From positions 1 to 64,000 of the forward strand of contig NZ_JAHXYI010000001.1 of the NCBI RefSeq assembly GCF_019970045.1: 64,000 nt of DNA, in the 5' to 3' direction. The position numbers were made by a program, and so were the translations under genes. This document shows, in pieces, positions 1 to 8,388 of this stretch (positions are counted from its first letter, which is position 1; each line of letters opens with the position of its first letter). This stretch comes from Chryseobacterium sp. GVT01B (GTDB lineage Bacteria > Bacteroidota > Bacteroidia > Flavobacteriales > Weeksellaceae). The notes beneath the pieces were generated by a model. The model saw only the letters and a list, made by a program, of their open reading frames with translations. It searched no databases and was not told the origin of the DNA.

Positions 1-53
1 CGCTTTTCAACGTAGCAATCTTCTCTGTCAGTGTCGCTCCGTATTTGCGAGTG

Positions 54-85
54 CAAAAGTAAAACTTTATTTCTTAATGACCAAA
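54..85 (-). promoter_or_regulatory. Tandem promoter 1 (nearest left edge), firing leftward
   Basis: On the minus strand a TTTG box (82-85) is followed after 20 bp by TACTTTTG (54-61), matching the Bacteroidetes -33/-7 pattern. It is the last of three similar units that fire toward the left edge. The sequence just downstream (about 30-53) resembles the equivalent sequence of unit 2, including a GGAGCG word, so the units look like duplicates. Confidence 0.6.
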
Positions 86-179
86 TGTTTTGAAAGAAAA
101 TTTTAAAGTTTTTTAAGTAACCTTAATTCCTTTCTCAACCTCAATCACCCTACTCCTGCGCTCCCTTTATTTGGGACTG

Positions 180-209
180 CAAAGATACAAACTCTTTTTT
201 AACCCGCAA
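180..209 (-). promoter_or_regulatory. Tandem promoter 2, firing leftward
   Basis: Minus-strand TTG (207-209), a 19-bp spacer and TATCTTTG (180-187) form a near-ideal Bacteroidetes promoter. An A/T tract directly upstream (210-240) could act as an UP element. Its -33 region (AGTTGC) and its -7 region (TATCTTTGC) are shared with unit 3. This arrangement is what one expects ahead of a highly expressed stable-RNA operon. Confidence 0.7.
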
Positions 210-328
210 CTTTTTTTATTAAAAATTTAAAGTTTTTTTTCGTCCGTCTCTTCTTGAAGTATCTTAATGTTTTTAGCTTATCTAAAAGCTCTTCTGCGCT
301 ACTGTCTTACTCTCGTTTTTCAGTGGGG

Positions 329-359
329 CAAAGATAGAAACTTATACGACACCCTGCAA
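329..359 (-). promoter_or_regulatory. Tandem promoter 3 (most upstream), firing leftward
   Basis: Minus-strand TTG (357-359), a 20-bp spacer and TATCTTTG (329-336), with an A/T-rich stretch upstream (361-380). With units 1 and 2 it makes a triple promoter with units about 125-150 bp apart, pointing out of the window. A downstream rRNA operon is inferred, not seen. Confidence 0.65.
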
Positions 360-740
360 CTTTATTTAACATAAATTTTACCTTTCCGTAATATTTAACC
401 CTAAACCATTGAAACAAAGGAGCAAAAATTTTAAACAAATGTTTGGAAGAAGGAAGGAAATCTTGGAGAGTCGGAGGGTTTGAGCGTTGGAGAGGATTTT
501 GGGTCGGTGGAAAGGGATACGAGATACGAGATGCGGGGTGTGAGTCAGAGGGTGAGATGCGGGGTTTTAGGGTTTAGAATGATCAAAATATACATAATTA
601 TTATATAGAATAGCTTTTTAAAAGTTTTGGCTTCGCTATAGTCTTTATAATCATTATTATTCTATATCCCCAGATAGCATTGTCACTCCGTAGGAATAAG
701 AACAAAACTCTTCTGTAAAATTAAAATAGCAGAAATATAA

Positions 741-794
741 TTCACCTTAATTAAAATGCTTCGACTCAGCTCAGCATGACACTGCTAATACTAA
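741..794. repeat. Dispersed repeat, copy 1 (CTTCGACTC type)
   Basis: About 54 bp around the core GCTCAGCATGACA-TGCTAATACTAA. Two further copies lie at 19578-19620 and 19751-19807. Copies 1 and 2 agree through the upstream TTAATTxAAATGCTTCGACTC stretch. Any reading frame through it is likely spurious. Confidence 0.8.
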
Positions 795-980
795 CTGATA
801 AAAAAATCTTAAACATTATCCTGCCAGCTTACTTCCTTTAAAAGCTCTCATAAAGAAGTTTGGATTCCTGCGGAATGACAAAATGGGAATAGAGGTTTAT
901 ACTCACTAGCCACCTTCCATAGAAATCAGGAAGATGAAAATTCAACACCAATGGTCCTTTTCTACATAGAAAACCGAAAC

Positions 981-1029
<49 letters not shown>

Positions 1030-1308
1030 TCATAACTTATAATTCATCATTCGTCTTCCTAGCCCTGATAGAAATGGTTACCCCGCAACTTAGATTGGAG
1101 AGTTGGAGGGTTTGAGTGTAGGAAAGCATCGGCGTGAGGAGTATGAATGGATAGCAGGATGAAGCTCCTGAAAAAATCGTACTATATACTATATATATGA
1201 TAAGTATAAAATAACCAGAAGTGGAAAGTTTATTAATGACAACAATATTGAAAAACTGCTGCTCTTTATACTATAATATAATAGGTAGGATTAATCCGGA
1301 TGTAATGA

Positions 1309-2355
1309 TCAATCAAATAGTCTTAATTGCTGATCGCGGGTTCCGGTAAAATTAGCGGTTGAGAGCTTTGGAAATTCTTTACCGTCAAAAAACTTCTTTC
1401 TGCCGATCTTAAAAGTGGTATGAATCATTTCAGCAATGTTTCCCTCTCCTTTCTGTCTTTCGAAATATCTTTTATTTCCAAGCTTTCCGCCCCGCATAGA
1501 GCGGATAAGGTTTAAAACTTTTTGCGCTCTGTCCGGAAAATGACTTTCTATCCAATTCACAAAAACAGGCTCAACAGTATCATTTAATCTCACCAGAGTA
1601 TATCCGAATCCTAAAGCTCCTGCATCGGAAATAGCTTTTAATATATTCAACGGTTCATCACTATTGAGTCCGGGAATGATGGGAGCAACCATTACGTGTA
1701 CGGGGATGTTGTTTTCGGAAAGAATTTCTACGGCTTTTAATTTATTTTTTGCAGAACTCGTCCTGGGCTCCATCTTCCGTCTCAGTTCTTCGTTGATAGT
1801 GGGAATACTTAAAGAAACAGATACCAGATTTTGCTCCGCCATAGGCTTTAAGATATCCAGATCTCTTAAAACCATTGCATTTTTTGTCAGAATATTGACA
1901 GGATGTCTGTAATCCAGACATACCTGCAGTAGTTTTCGGGTGATTTCAAATTGTCTTTCGGCGGGCTGATAGCAGTCTGTGTTACCGGATAGCAGAATTG
2001 GAGCTGCTTTGTACCCTCTTTTTTGAAAAAACTTCTCCAGTAATTCCGGGGCATTTTTCTTTACCATGATCTTTCTTTCAAAATCAATTCCGGCGCTGTA
2101 CCCCCAATATTCGTGGGTAGGCCTTGCAAAACAGTAAGAACAGCCATGTTCACATCCCTGATAAGGATTCATAGAATATTCCATCGGAAGATCCTCGCTT
2201 TTCACCTGATTAACAATGGTTTTGGGAAAAACTTCAGTAAAGGAGGTTTTTATTGTTTCGAAATCTTCATCATCAGGCTCATAGGTATACCTGTCGAAAC
2301 GATTGATAACGTTCCGCTGAGCTCCCTGACCTTTTATGAAATTTTCGTTTTGCAT
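1309..2355 (-). CDS. Radical SAM protein, SplB-like PA0069/Rv2578c family
   Basis: A 348-residue soluble protein. The radical SAM cluster motif CEHGCSYC gives Cys68, Cys72 and Cys75 (CxxxCxxC) to hold a 4Fe-4S cluster that cleaves S-adenosylmethionine. The segment after it (CFARPTHEYWG) is typical of the SplB-related PA0069/Rv2578c family, whose substrate is not established. It is not spore photoproduct lyase in the strict sense, since this lineage does not sporulate. It sits alone, with a terminator-separated small gene upstream. The family call is firm; the reaction is unknown. Confidence 0.85.
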   Translation of the reverse strand: MQNENFIKGQGAQRNVINRFDRYTYEPDDEDFETIKTSFTEVFPKTIVNQVKSEDLPMEYSMNPYQGCEHGCSYCFARPTHEYWGYSAGIDFERKIMVKKNAPELLEKFFQKRGYKAAPILLSGNTDCYQPAERQFEITRKLLQVCLDYRHPVNILTKNAMVLRDLDILKPMAEQNLVSVSLSIPTINEELRRKMEPRTSSAKNKLKAVEILSENNIPVHVMVAPIIPGLNSDEPLNILKAISDAGALGFGYTLVRLNDTVEPVFVNWIESHFPDRAQKVLNLIRSMRGGKLGNKRYFERQKGEGNIAEMIHTTFKIGRKKFFDGKEFPKLSTANFTGTRDQQLRLFD

Positions 2356-2418
2356 TCTGGTGTAAAATTAGAATGGAATTTGCATAAAATAATGAGTTTT
2401 AACATTAAAGTTTTCCAC

Positions 2419-2453
2419 AAAAAAATCCAACACTTTCAAAAGCGTTGGATTTT
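2419..2453 (-). terminator. Intrinsic terminator of the 68-residue gene
   Basis: The stem AAAATCCAAC / GTTGGATTTT (2422-2453), with inner CTTT/AAAG pairing, is followed on the minus strand by a run of Ts. It lies 25 bp past the stop of the gene ending at 2478 and insulates it from the radical SAM gene. Confidence 0.8.
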
Positions 2454-2477
2454 AACATAATTAAATATATTTTTTTA

Positions 2478-2684
2478 CTACTTCAGTGCGTAAAATTCCA
2501 CTCCATGAGTTTCATCATCCTGATTCTTTTCATCAAAGTGTCTGTGATAGTCCGAATAGGAATCACTATATTTTTTATCTTTTTTAGTCAATATTTTTTT
2601 TATGCTTATTAAACTTAATACTGCCAAAAGACCAACTCCTCCTGCCAGTAAAACTCCAACTTCTTTTTTCATATTTTCTTTCAT
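2478..2684 (-). CDS. Small one-TM hypothetical protein
   Basis: A 68-residue protein with a hydrophobic segment at about residues 9-28 (VGVLLAGGVGLLAVLSLISI), then a basic stretch (KKILTKKDKK) and a polar Asp/His/Tyr-rich tail. Positive residues follow the helix, so the tail is probably cytoplasmic. A second Met at residue 5 (MKKEVG) is an alternative start. No family was recognised. A dedicated downstream terminator supports it as a real expressed gene. Confidence 0.6.
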   Translation of the reverse strand: MKENMKKEVGVLLAGGVGLLAVLSLISIKKILTKKDKKYSDSYSDYHRHFDEKNQDDETHGVEFYALK

Positions 2685-2847
2685 TTAATATTGTTAGCAT
2701 TGCAAAAAGCATACCTATTTTATTTTTTCAAATTATAAATTTTGTTAACATTGAACTTTATTATTAGGGAAATTACAATCCGATATTTTTATTATATTTA
2801 AAAATTGCAATGGTTTAATTATTGTACTTAACAAGAAAAATAACATT

Positions 2848-3198
2848 ATGGAAAATCCAGAAAACATTGACAGGATGACAACCTTAAGCCAAGTCATGAA
2901 AACGCTTTCTGAAAGAGGAATACAGCGAGAATTCAGGATGAATGAGAAATGTGAAATGAAGTTTGAAAATTCTGAAAAGGTTTATCAGCCTGAAGAATTG
3001 GTGATCTTAAAAACATACCGTTTTGAAGGAGACAGCAATCCTGATGACAATGCAGTACTTTATGTAGTAAAAGATAATGCCGGAAACCGTGGAATGATCA
3101 TAGATTCTTACGGAGCAGACAGCAATTATCCAGGTGAAGAGTTTGATAAGTTCCTAAGAGATATTCCTATATTGGAAAGCGACGAGTTCAATTTTTAA
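2848..3198 (+). CDS. Conserved hypothetical protein, about 116 residues
   Basis: A soluble, acidic protein with no signal peptide. The segment at about residues 58-90 (RFEGDSNPDDNAVLYVVKD, then a G-IIDSYGA motif) resembles small flavobacterial proteins that databases sometimes label as phosphoribosylpyrophosphate-synthetase-like. That label is from memory and has no functional basis visible here. An A-rich leader (AAGAAAAATAAC) precedes the ATG, as usual in this phylum. It is convergent with the AsmA-like gene, and a long inverted repeat lies between them. Confidence 0.65.
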   Translation: MENPENIDRMTTLSQVMKTLSERGIQREFRMNEKCEMKFENSEKVYQPEELVILKTYRFEGDSNPDDNAVLYVVKDNAGNRGMIIDSYGADSNYPGEEFDKFLRDIPILESDEFNF

Positions 3199-3221
3199 AC
3201 TATAACCACTTTATATTAATT

Positions 3222-3301
3222 CTTTAAACCATTAAGGTTATTTCAATAAAAAGATCGTTGGTTTTATGTAATCATCAATCGTTCTGCTTTAATGGTTTAA
3301 G
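3222..3301. repeat. Inverted repeat between convergent genes
   Basis: CTTTAAACCATTAAG (3222-3236) is repeated in inverse orientation as CTTTAATGGTTTAAG (3287-3301). The 12-bp core TTAAACCATTAA pairs exactly across a loop of about 50 bp. The same word begins the hairpin at 34022-34047, so this is a dispersed motif rather than a one-off. Confidence 0.6.
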
Positions 3302-3304
3302 GAA

Positions 3305-5956
3305 TTATTCTCCTGAATTTTCTTTTTTCTTGAATATATTGTTCAAAAAACCTTTCTTTTCCTTTTTTTCTGCTTCCGGTTTGGAGGCTTCTTTTTTATT
3401 TTTGATCTCCTGCTTTATTTCTTTTACAGATTGTTTCATTTCTTTCACAGAAGTGACTGCTTCTTTTACTTTCTTTTCCGTCTTTTCTACGTTTTTACCA
3501 ATGAGCGTTTTCTTCAATCCTTGCTCAATTCCTTTCCAGAAGAGATTAAAGAAAGATTTTGTAGGATCTCGCTCTACATTTTCTACGGTAACAGCTTCGG
3601 GAAAACTGCCTGAATCTGATTTCAGAAAAACATTGGCAACAGCTGTGAGGAACCCTTTCTTCTCATGATTATTCTTATTAAGTACTGCAATTTTCAGATC
3701 TTTGTGTTTAAGATTAAAGGTTCCGTGTAATCCGGCAGGGTTTCCTTTAAAATTAAAAAGCATTTCCTGGATAGTTCCTGCAGTAGCCGTTACATGAAGG
3801 TAAGGCCTGATAAACGGATTGATTCCACTGGCGGGAAGGCCCGTAGTTTTCCCTGCAATTGTAAAATTATCATTGTTATCGGCAACATCGAAGTTCCAGT
3901 TTACGGAAAGTGGCGAAAGATTCATGAATGAACAATTGATTTTGATGTCTACCTTTGTGGGTTTTCCTTTTATTTTAGCAGAATTCAGGTTTTTGACGTT
4001 CATATTAAAGTTACTGAATATCAATTTTCCGGGTCCCATACTTTCCGGAGTATCCTCTTCATAGACTAATACTGAGTTTTTCAGATCAAGATTACTGATC
4101 GTCATCGGAATTTTAATAGAACGCAGCATTTTGGAATACAATGCTTTTATTTTTGGATCGTCTTTCGGAATTTTGCTTCTGAAAATATTGGCATTAGCTG
4201 ACTGGATTGTGACATGGGAAGCATTCACCATTTTTTGATGGGAAAATAGATCCCATGTTCCTTCTGCCGAGATTTGTCCGGCTTTTATATCATACAGATC
4301 CCTTTCAACGGGTATCATTTTGATAAACTGTGCTCTCGAAACGAGAGGTTTCATTGAAAAATTATTGATCTGAACTTTATTTTTATTCAGCTTGAGAAGC
4401 TCTAAGTTCATGTTATAGAACTGAGTTTTATATGCAAAGTTCCGGGTGGTGAGATAATAATCTTTAACTTTAAATGATAATCCTGACTGATTGGGCTTGG
4501 GCGCTAATTCTATCGCGTTAAGTGTGGCATTCAAATCATGAAAAACCAAGGGTTCTTTCCCATTATCATAAGTAATATTTGAATTTTTCAAAGACATTTT
4601 ACCTACAACAACAGATTGTATGATTCCAGGGCCCGAAGTTTTATTTTGCTTCTTCTCGCCTGTTTTAATTGTTCCATTTACATTGTCTATAAGGATATCT
4701 TTAAGATCAAGGTTCACTTTTTTATTAAGAAATTCTAATTTATTAATATTAAAAGCAATGTGGTTTGTCTTTAGAACTGCAGCCGTTTTTTCTACTGATG
4801 GAGTTCCGGGTGTCAGCAGAACATCCATAATTTCTCCGCTTTTAGGGCTTAATGCAAAACTTCTTATAGAGACATTCTGATGATTGGAATATTGGATATC
4901 TTTCCCGGCAAGCAGAAAATCTTTATACCCGATAGGAATTACCTGTTGTGAACTTTCTTTATTAAACATCATCTGGTTGATATTCAAATTAAGATTTCCT
5001 ATAGACAAGAGCTTATTTCCATCTGGTTTGTTGATATGAACTACAGCATTATTCAGTTTAATATTTTTTAAATCAACTTCAAAACTGGAATTTTTATTAC
5101 TTTTTATCGCTTTTACTCCTGTATTATATACTGTAAAAGCAGGATTTTGAAAATCAGCATTGGTAAGTGAAACCTTATTTTTTGTCAAAACCACATCTTT
5201 GAATTCCATTTTTGGAACACTAAATTCAAATAATTGTGGCTTTTTAGGATAAAACTTTTTAAACTGTACAAAAGAAAAAAGTGGAGTCAGTCTGAAATTT
5301 TCAACTGACATCTGCCCATCACGTGTATTAATCCTATTAATGGTAATGGCGTAGGTTTCATCGGGACGGAAAAAGAACTTCTCTCCTTTAATACTGTATC
5401 TGTCAAAAACTATTGGAAGTTTATTTTCAACAGACTCTTCTGTCATCTGTAAGTTTTCAACGAACAGATCCAGTTGCTGTACAGATAAAAATTTCTGTTT
5501 GGTATGTTTAAAAACGGCAATCTTTCCTTCATTGATCCTGATATTTTCAAATAAAAACGGGCTTCTCTTCTTTCCGGTTTTACGATCGACGGGTTTTGCG
5601 AGAATGACATTCAGATTAGGTTTTGCCAGTAAGAGGTCCGAGGAGCTTATTCTTTTATTAAAAATAGCATCATAAATTCCAAAACGGCTTATTCTCAGAG
5701 TATCAATAGTTCCCTGCAATCCAATAACGTCTGTATTTTGCGGATCTTTGCTGTTAACAGAGATTCCGGAAGCGAAGATATTTCCGGTTCCTAAATCTAC
5801 ATTCAGGGTTTTATAAGAAACTTTATAGTCAGTATTCTTTTTTATATACTCCGGAAGCTGGGTTTTAAGCCATATATTCAGTCCGAAATTCGCAGCAAGA
5901 AGAATTCCTGCCAGGATTCCGAAACTTATCAATAGTCTTTTAACCCATTTTCCCAT
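3305..5956 (-). CDS. AsmA-like / DUF748-type envelope protein
   Basis: An 883-residue protein with one N-terminal transmembrane helix (about residues 8-28) followed by a very long beta-rich periplasmic region that alternates LxNxxI/SV patterns, typical of the AsmA/TamB/DUF748 superfamily. These proteins are thought to bridge the periplasm and move or organise lipids at the outer membrane; the function here is inferred from fold family only. The last 65 residues are a Lys/Glu-rich, probably helical tail (KEMKQSVKEIKQEIKNKKEA), which is unusual. The gene lies 31 bp downstream of the DUF2797 gene on the same strand, so they may be co-transcribed. Confidence 0.7.
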   Translation of the reverse strand: MGKWVKRLLISFGILAGILLAANFGLNIWLKTQLPEYIKKNTDYKVSYKTLNVDLGTGNIFASGISVNSKDPQNTDVIGLQGTIDTLRISRFGIYDAIFNKRISSSDLLLAKPNLNVILAKPVDRKTGKKRSPFLFENIRINEGKIAVFKHTKQKFLSVQQLDLFVENLQMTEESVENKLPIVFDRYSIKGEKFFFRPDETYAITINRINTRDGQMSVENFRLTPLFSFVQFKKFYPKKPQLFEFSVPKMEFKDVVLTKNKVSLTNADFQNPAFTVYNTGVKAIKSNKNSSFEVDLKNIKLNNAVVHINKPDGNKLLSIGNLNLNINQMMFNKESSQQVIPIGYKDFLLAGKDIQYSNHQNVSIRSFALSPKSGEIMDVLLTPGTPSVEKTAAVLKTNHIAFNINKLEFLNKKVNLDLKDILIDNVNGTIKTGEKKQNKTSGPGIIQSVVVGKMSLKNSNITYDNGKEPLVFHDLNATLNAIELAPKPNQSGLSFKVKDYYLTTRNFAYKTQFYNMNLELLKLNKNKVQINNFSMKPLVSRAQFIKMIPVERDLYDIKAGQISAEGTWDLFSHQKMVNASHVTIQSANANIFRSKIPKDDPKIKALYSKMLRSIKIPMTISNLDLKNSVLVYEEDTPESMGPGKLIFSNFNMNVKNLNSAKIKGKPTKVDIKINCSFMNLSPLSVNWNFDVADNNDNFTIAGKTTGLPASGINPFIRPYLHVTATAGTIQEMLFNFKGNPAGLHGTFNLKHKDLKIAVLNKNNHEKKGFLTAVANVFLKSDSGSFPEAVTVENVERDPTKSFFNLFWKGIEQGLKKTLIGKNVEKTEKKVKEAVTSVKEMKQSVKEIKQEIKNKKEASKPEAEKKEKKGFLNNIFKKKENSGE

Positions 5957-5987
5957 ATTTTGCGATTTGGTTTTATTTTTACATCGA

Positions 5988-6785
5988 TCAATTTCTTATT
6001 TCAAGATCGATCACATATCCTTCGTGTCCTCTTACATTCATGAAATTTCCTCCTTCAAATCCCAGATACTGTCCTTTGATACCGGAAAGTCTTCCGGAAA
6101 ATTCAGGTTTTTTATCTAATGTAAATGAAGTAACCTTTTCTGGTTTTTCAAAAGGATAATCGAACATCCATAATTCTTCTCCTTCTCTATAGAATTTCTG
6201 AAAATCTTCAGGAAAATATTCTTTGATCTTTTGTCTGAAATCCGCAAGGTCTATTTCTCCTTCAAAATCATCCTGCAGCATTTTTCGCCAATTGGTTTTA
6301 TCTGCCAAATGTTCTTTCAGAGCTACTTCTATCATTCCCGCTTCATAACGGTTTTCGGTTCTTGCTATGGGTAATGCAAAAGTCGCACCCTGATCAATCC
6401 ACCTTGTCGGAATCTGAGTATTTCTCGTTACTCCTACTTTTACGTCTCCGGTATAAGCCAGATACACGGTGTGCGGCTGAAGCTGAATTTGTTTTTCAAT
6501 CTCCAGATCCCGTTCTGCAACGCCTAAATGTGCTGTAGAAAGCTCGGGACGGATAATGGTATCACTTGCATAAGGACTTTCAAAAAAGCAGTTTTTGCAG
6601 AATCCCATCCTGTAAATAGGTTTATTTTCTCCACAGTTTACACATTGAAATCCGGTGTGCCTGATACTTAATTCCTTTCCAATCAGCTCATTCATATGGA
6701 TCAGGTCCCCTGAAAGATTGAGATAGTACTGGATTGGCTTTGCATCATAGCTTGTCATCTTTAAAATTTGCCCTTGAAACTGCAT
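5988..6785 (-). CDS. DUF2797 domain protein
   Basis: A 265-residue soluble protein. A four-cysteine knuckle (Cys48, Cys51, Cys63, Cys66) is a likely zinc site, followed by a segment VYLAYTGDVKVGVTR at about residues 108-122 that recalls GIY-YIG-type folds. The combination marks the DUF2797 family, whose function is unknown. The gene is divergent from the epimerase gene across a short A/T-rich gap. Confidence 0.75.
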   Translation of the reverse strand: MQFQGQILKMTSYDAKPIQYYLNLSGDLIHMNELIGKELSIRHTGFQCVNCGENKPIYRMGFCKNCFFESPYASDTIIRPELSTAHLGVAERDLEIEKQIQLQPHTVYLAYTGDVKVGVTRNTQIPTRWIDQGATFALPIARTENRYEAGMIEVALKEHLADKTNWRKMLQDDFEGEIDLADFRQKIKEYFPEDFQKFYREGEELWMFDYPFEKPEKVTSFTLDKKPEFSGRLSGIKGQYLGFEGGNFMNVRGHEGYVIDLEIRN

Positions 6786-6848
6786 ATTATATTTATATTA
6801 CTTTTTTAAGTAAATTTAATGATTATATTTTTCAAAAAGTAAAATTTA

Positions 6849-6856
6849 TATTTTTG
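6849..6856 (+). promoter_or_regulatory. -7 box of the epimerase gene
   Basis: TATTTTTG fits TAnnTTTG and lies 18 bp before the ATG at 6875, leaving a leader of about ten bases. The upstream -33 element is weak. Confidence 0.5.
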
Positions 6857-6874
6857 TACCAATAAAAAATACAA

Positions 6875-7903
6875 ATGGTTTATCTTGTAACAGGCGGTAG
6901 TGGATTCATCGGATCTCATTTAATTGAACGATTATTAAGAAATGGACATTCTGTCATAAACATTGACAATTTTGATGATTTCTATAACTATCAGGTAAAA
7001 ATTAAAAATACTTTAGAGTCAATTGGTAAAATTTCGGATTTTGAATACTCAGACAAAGAGACTGATATCCGCCAATTGATTTCACTTACTCATTCTGACC
7101 AATATTCCCTCTATTGGCAGGATATCCGAGACATGAAAGGTCTTGAAAACATCTTTAAAAATCACCCTATCGACATGGTGATCCATCTGGCTGCACTTGC
7201 TGGTGTACGCCCTTCCATTGAACGTCCTTTAGAATATGAAGAAGTCAATGTAAGAGGTACTATGAATCTTTGGGAACTTTGTAAGGATTTTAATATCAAA
7301 AAATTTATTTGCGCTTCCTCATCAAGTGTTTATGGGAATAATGAAAAGGTTCCTTTTGCAGAAACGGATAATGTAGACAATCCGATATCGCCCTATGCAG
7401 CCACCAAAAAAAGTGGTGAAGTCATAGGACATGTTTACCACAATCTATACCATATAGATATGATACAGCTTAGGTTCTTCACGGTATATGGACCAAGGCA
7501 AAGACCAGACCTCGCAATACACAAGTTTGTAAAGCTTATTTCAGAGGATCAGGAAATTCCTTTTTATGGTGATGGGAATACTGCCAGAGACTATACTTAT
7601 ATCGATGACATTATTGACGGAATTACCAAATCTATCCTTTATCTGGAAAATAATACCGGAGTTTATGAGATTCTTAATCTCGGAGAAAACCAGGTAGTCA
7701 CTTTATCAGAAATGGTTGCCACTATAGAAATGGCACTTGGAAAATCTGCCATTAAAAAAATTCTGCCAATGCAGCCGGGAGATGTCACAAAAACCAATGC
7801 AGATATTACAAAAGCAAAGGATTTAATAGGGTATAAACCGGCCACAGACTTCCAAAATGGCATAAAAAAATTTGTGGAATGGTTTTTGAGAAAACGACAT
7901 TAA
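6875..7903 (+). CDS. NAD-dependent nucleotide-sugar epimerase (UDP-glucuronate/GalE-like)
   Basis: A 342-residue short-chain dehydrogenase of the extended type. The N-terminal Rossmann motif GGSGFIG (residues 7-13) binds NAD, and the catalytic pair is Tyr174/Lys178 in YAATK with the serine cluster at 148-151. Length and the motifs VRPSIERP and FFTVYGPRQRPDLAI are typical of UDP-glucuronate 4-epimerase-like enzymes that make surface-polysaccharide sugars. The exact sugar cannot be read from sequence. The gene stands alone, not in a polysaccharide cluster. Confidence 0.85.
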   Translation: MVYLVTGGSGFIGSHLIERLLRNGHSVINIDNFDDFYNYQVKIKNTLESIGKISDFEYSDKETDIRQLISLTHSDQYSLYWQDIRDMKGLENIFKNHPIDMVIHLAALAGVRPSIERPLEYEEVNVRGTMNLWELCKDFNIKKFICASSSSVYGNNEKVPFAETDNVDNPISPYAATKKSGEVIGHVYHNLYHIDMIQLRFFTVYGPRQRPDLAIHKFVKLISEDQEIPFYGDGNTARDYTYIDDIIDGITKSILYLENNTGVYEILNLGENQVVTLSEMVATIEMALGKSAIKKILPMQPGDVTKTNADITKAKDLIGYKPATDFQNGIKKFVEWFLRKRH

Positions 7904-8014
7904 GTAAATTGCTGACACAGCTGCCATTCAGTTTGTGACAGCCATTTATAAGAAAAAATTATAAAAAGAATTGAAAATCAAGTATAAAAAAGTTTATTAT
8001 ACAACCTATTTTTA

Positions 8015-8022
8015 TACTTTTG
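8015..8022 (+). promoter_or_regulatory. -7 box of the DUF2795 gene
   Basis: TACTTTTG matches TAnnTTTG, with TTTA at 7993-7996 as the likely -33 element (18-bp spacing). It lies 18 bp before the ATG at 8040. Confidence 0.6.
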
Positions 8023-8039
8023 CAAAAAATTAGAAAATT

Positions 8040-8261
8040 ATGTACTGGACATTAGAATTAGCTTCATATTTAAGTGACGCACCTTGGCCAATGACAAAAG
8101 CAGAGCTTATTGACTACGCAATCAGAACTGGTGCACCTATGGAGGTAGTAGAAAACCTTCAGGCAATCGAAGACGAAGGAGAAATTTATGAATCTATCGA
8201 AGAAGTATGGAGCGACTATCCTACTGACGAGGATTTCCTTTGGAACGAGGACGAATATTAA
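8040..8261 (+). CDS. DUF2795 small protein
   Basis: A 73-residue, strongly acidic protein (MYWTLELASYLSDAPWPMTK...). The N-terminal half has the LAxYLxDAPWPxTKxELIxYA pattern of DUF2795, very conserved in Bacteroidetes; the C-terminus is a run of acidic and aromatic residues. Its role is unknown; the fold is a small helical bundle sometimes compared to nucleic-acid-binding proteins. It has its own promoter and a strong terminator, so it is a stand-alone unit upstream of secA. Confidence 0.85.
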   Translation: MYWTLELASYLSDAPWPMTKAELIDYAIRTGAPMEVVENLQAIEDEGEIYESIEEVWSDYPTDEDFLWNEDEY

Positions 8262-8270
8262 TAAAGCGAT

Positions 8271-8304
8271 AAGCTTTAGGCTGCGTGCTTAGAGCTTTTT
8301 TGCC
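8271..8304 (+). terminator. Terminator of the DUF2795 gene
   Basis: An 11-bp stem (AAGCTTTAGGC / GCTTAGAGCTT, two G-T pairs) with a five-base loop, followed by TTTTTTGCCCTTTTTT. It begins 9 bp after the stop codon. Confidence 0.8.
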
Positions 8305-8388
8305 CTTTTTTATATATTAATTTCACACGATAAGCGTGTCATTTAAAACGCTTAAAGCATCTTGCATTAAGCATAAAGCAAAAAATTT

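Noticed and set aside
7915-7950. Imperfect hairpin GCTGACAC / GTGACAGC after the epimerase gene
   Set aside because: Long loop and no T-run, so too weak to call a terminator.
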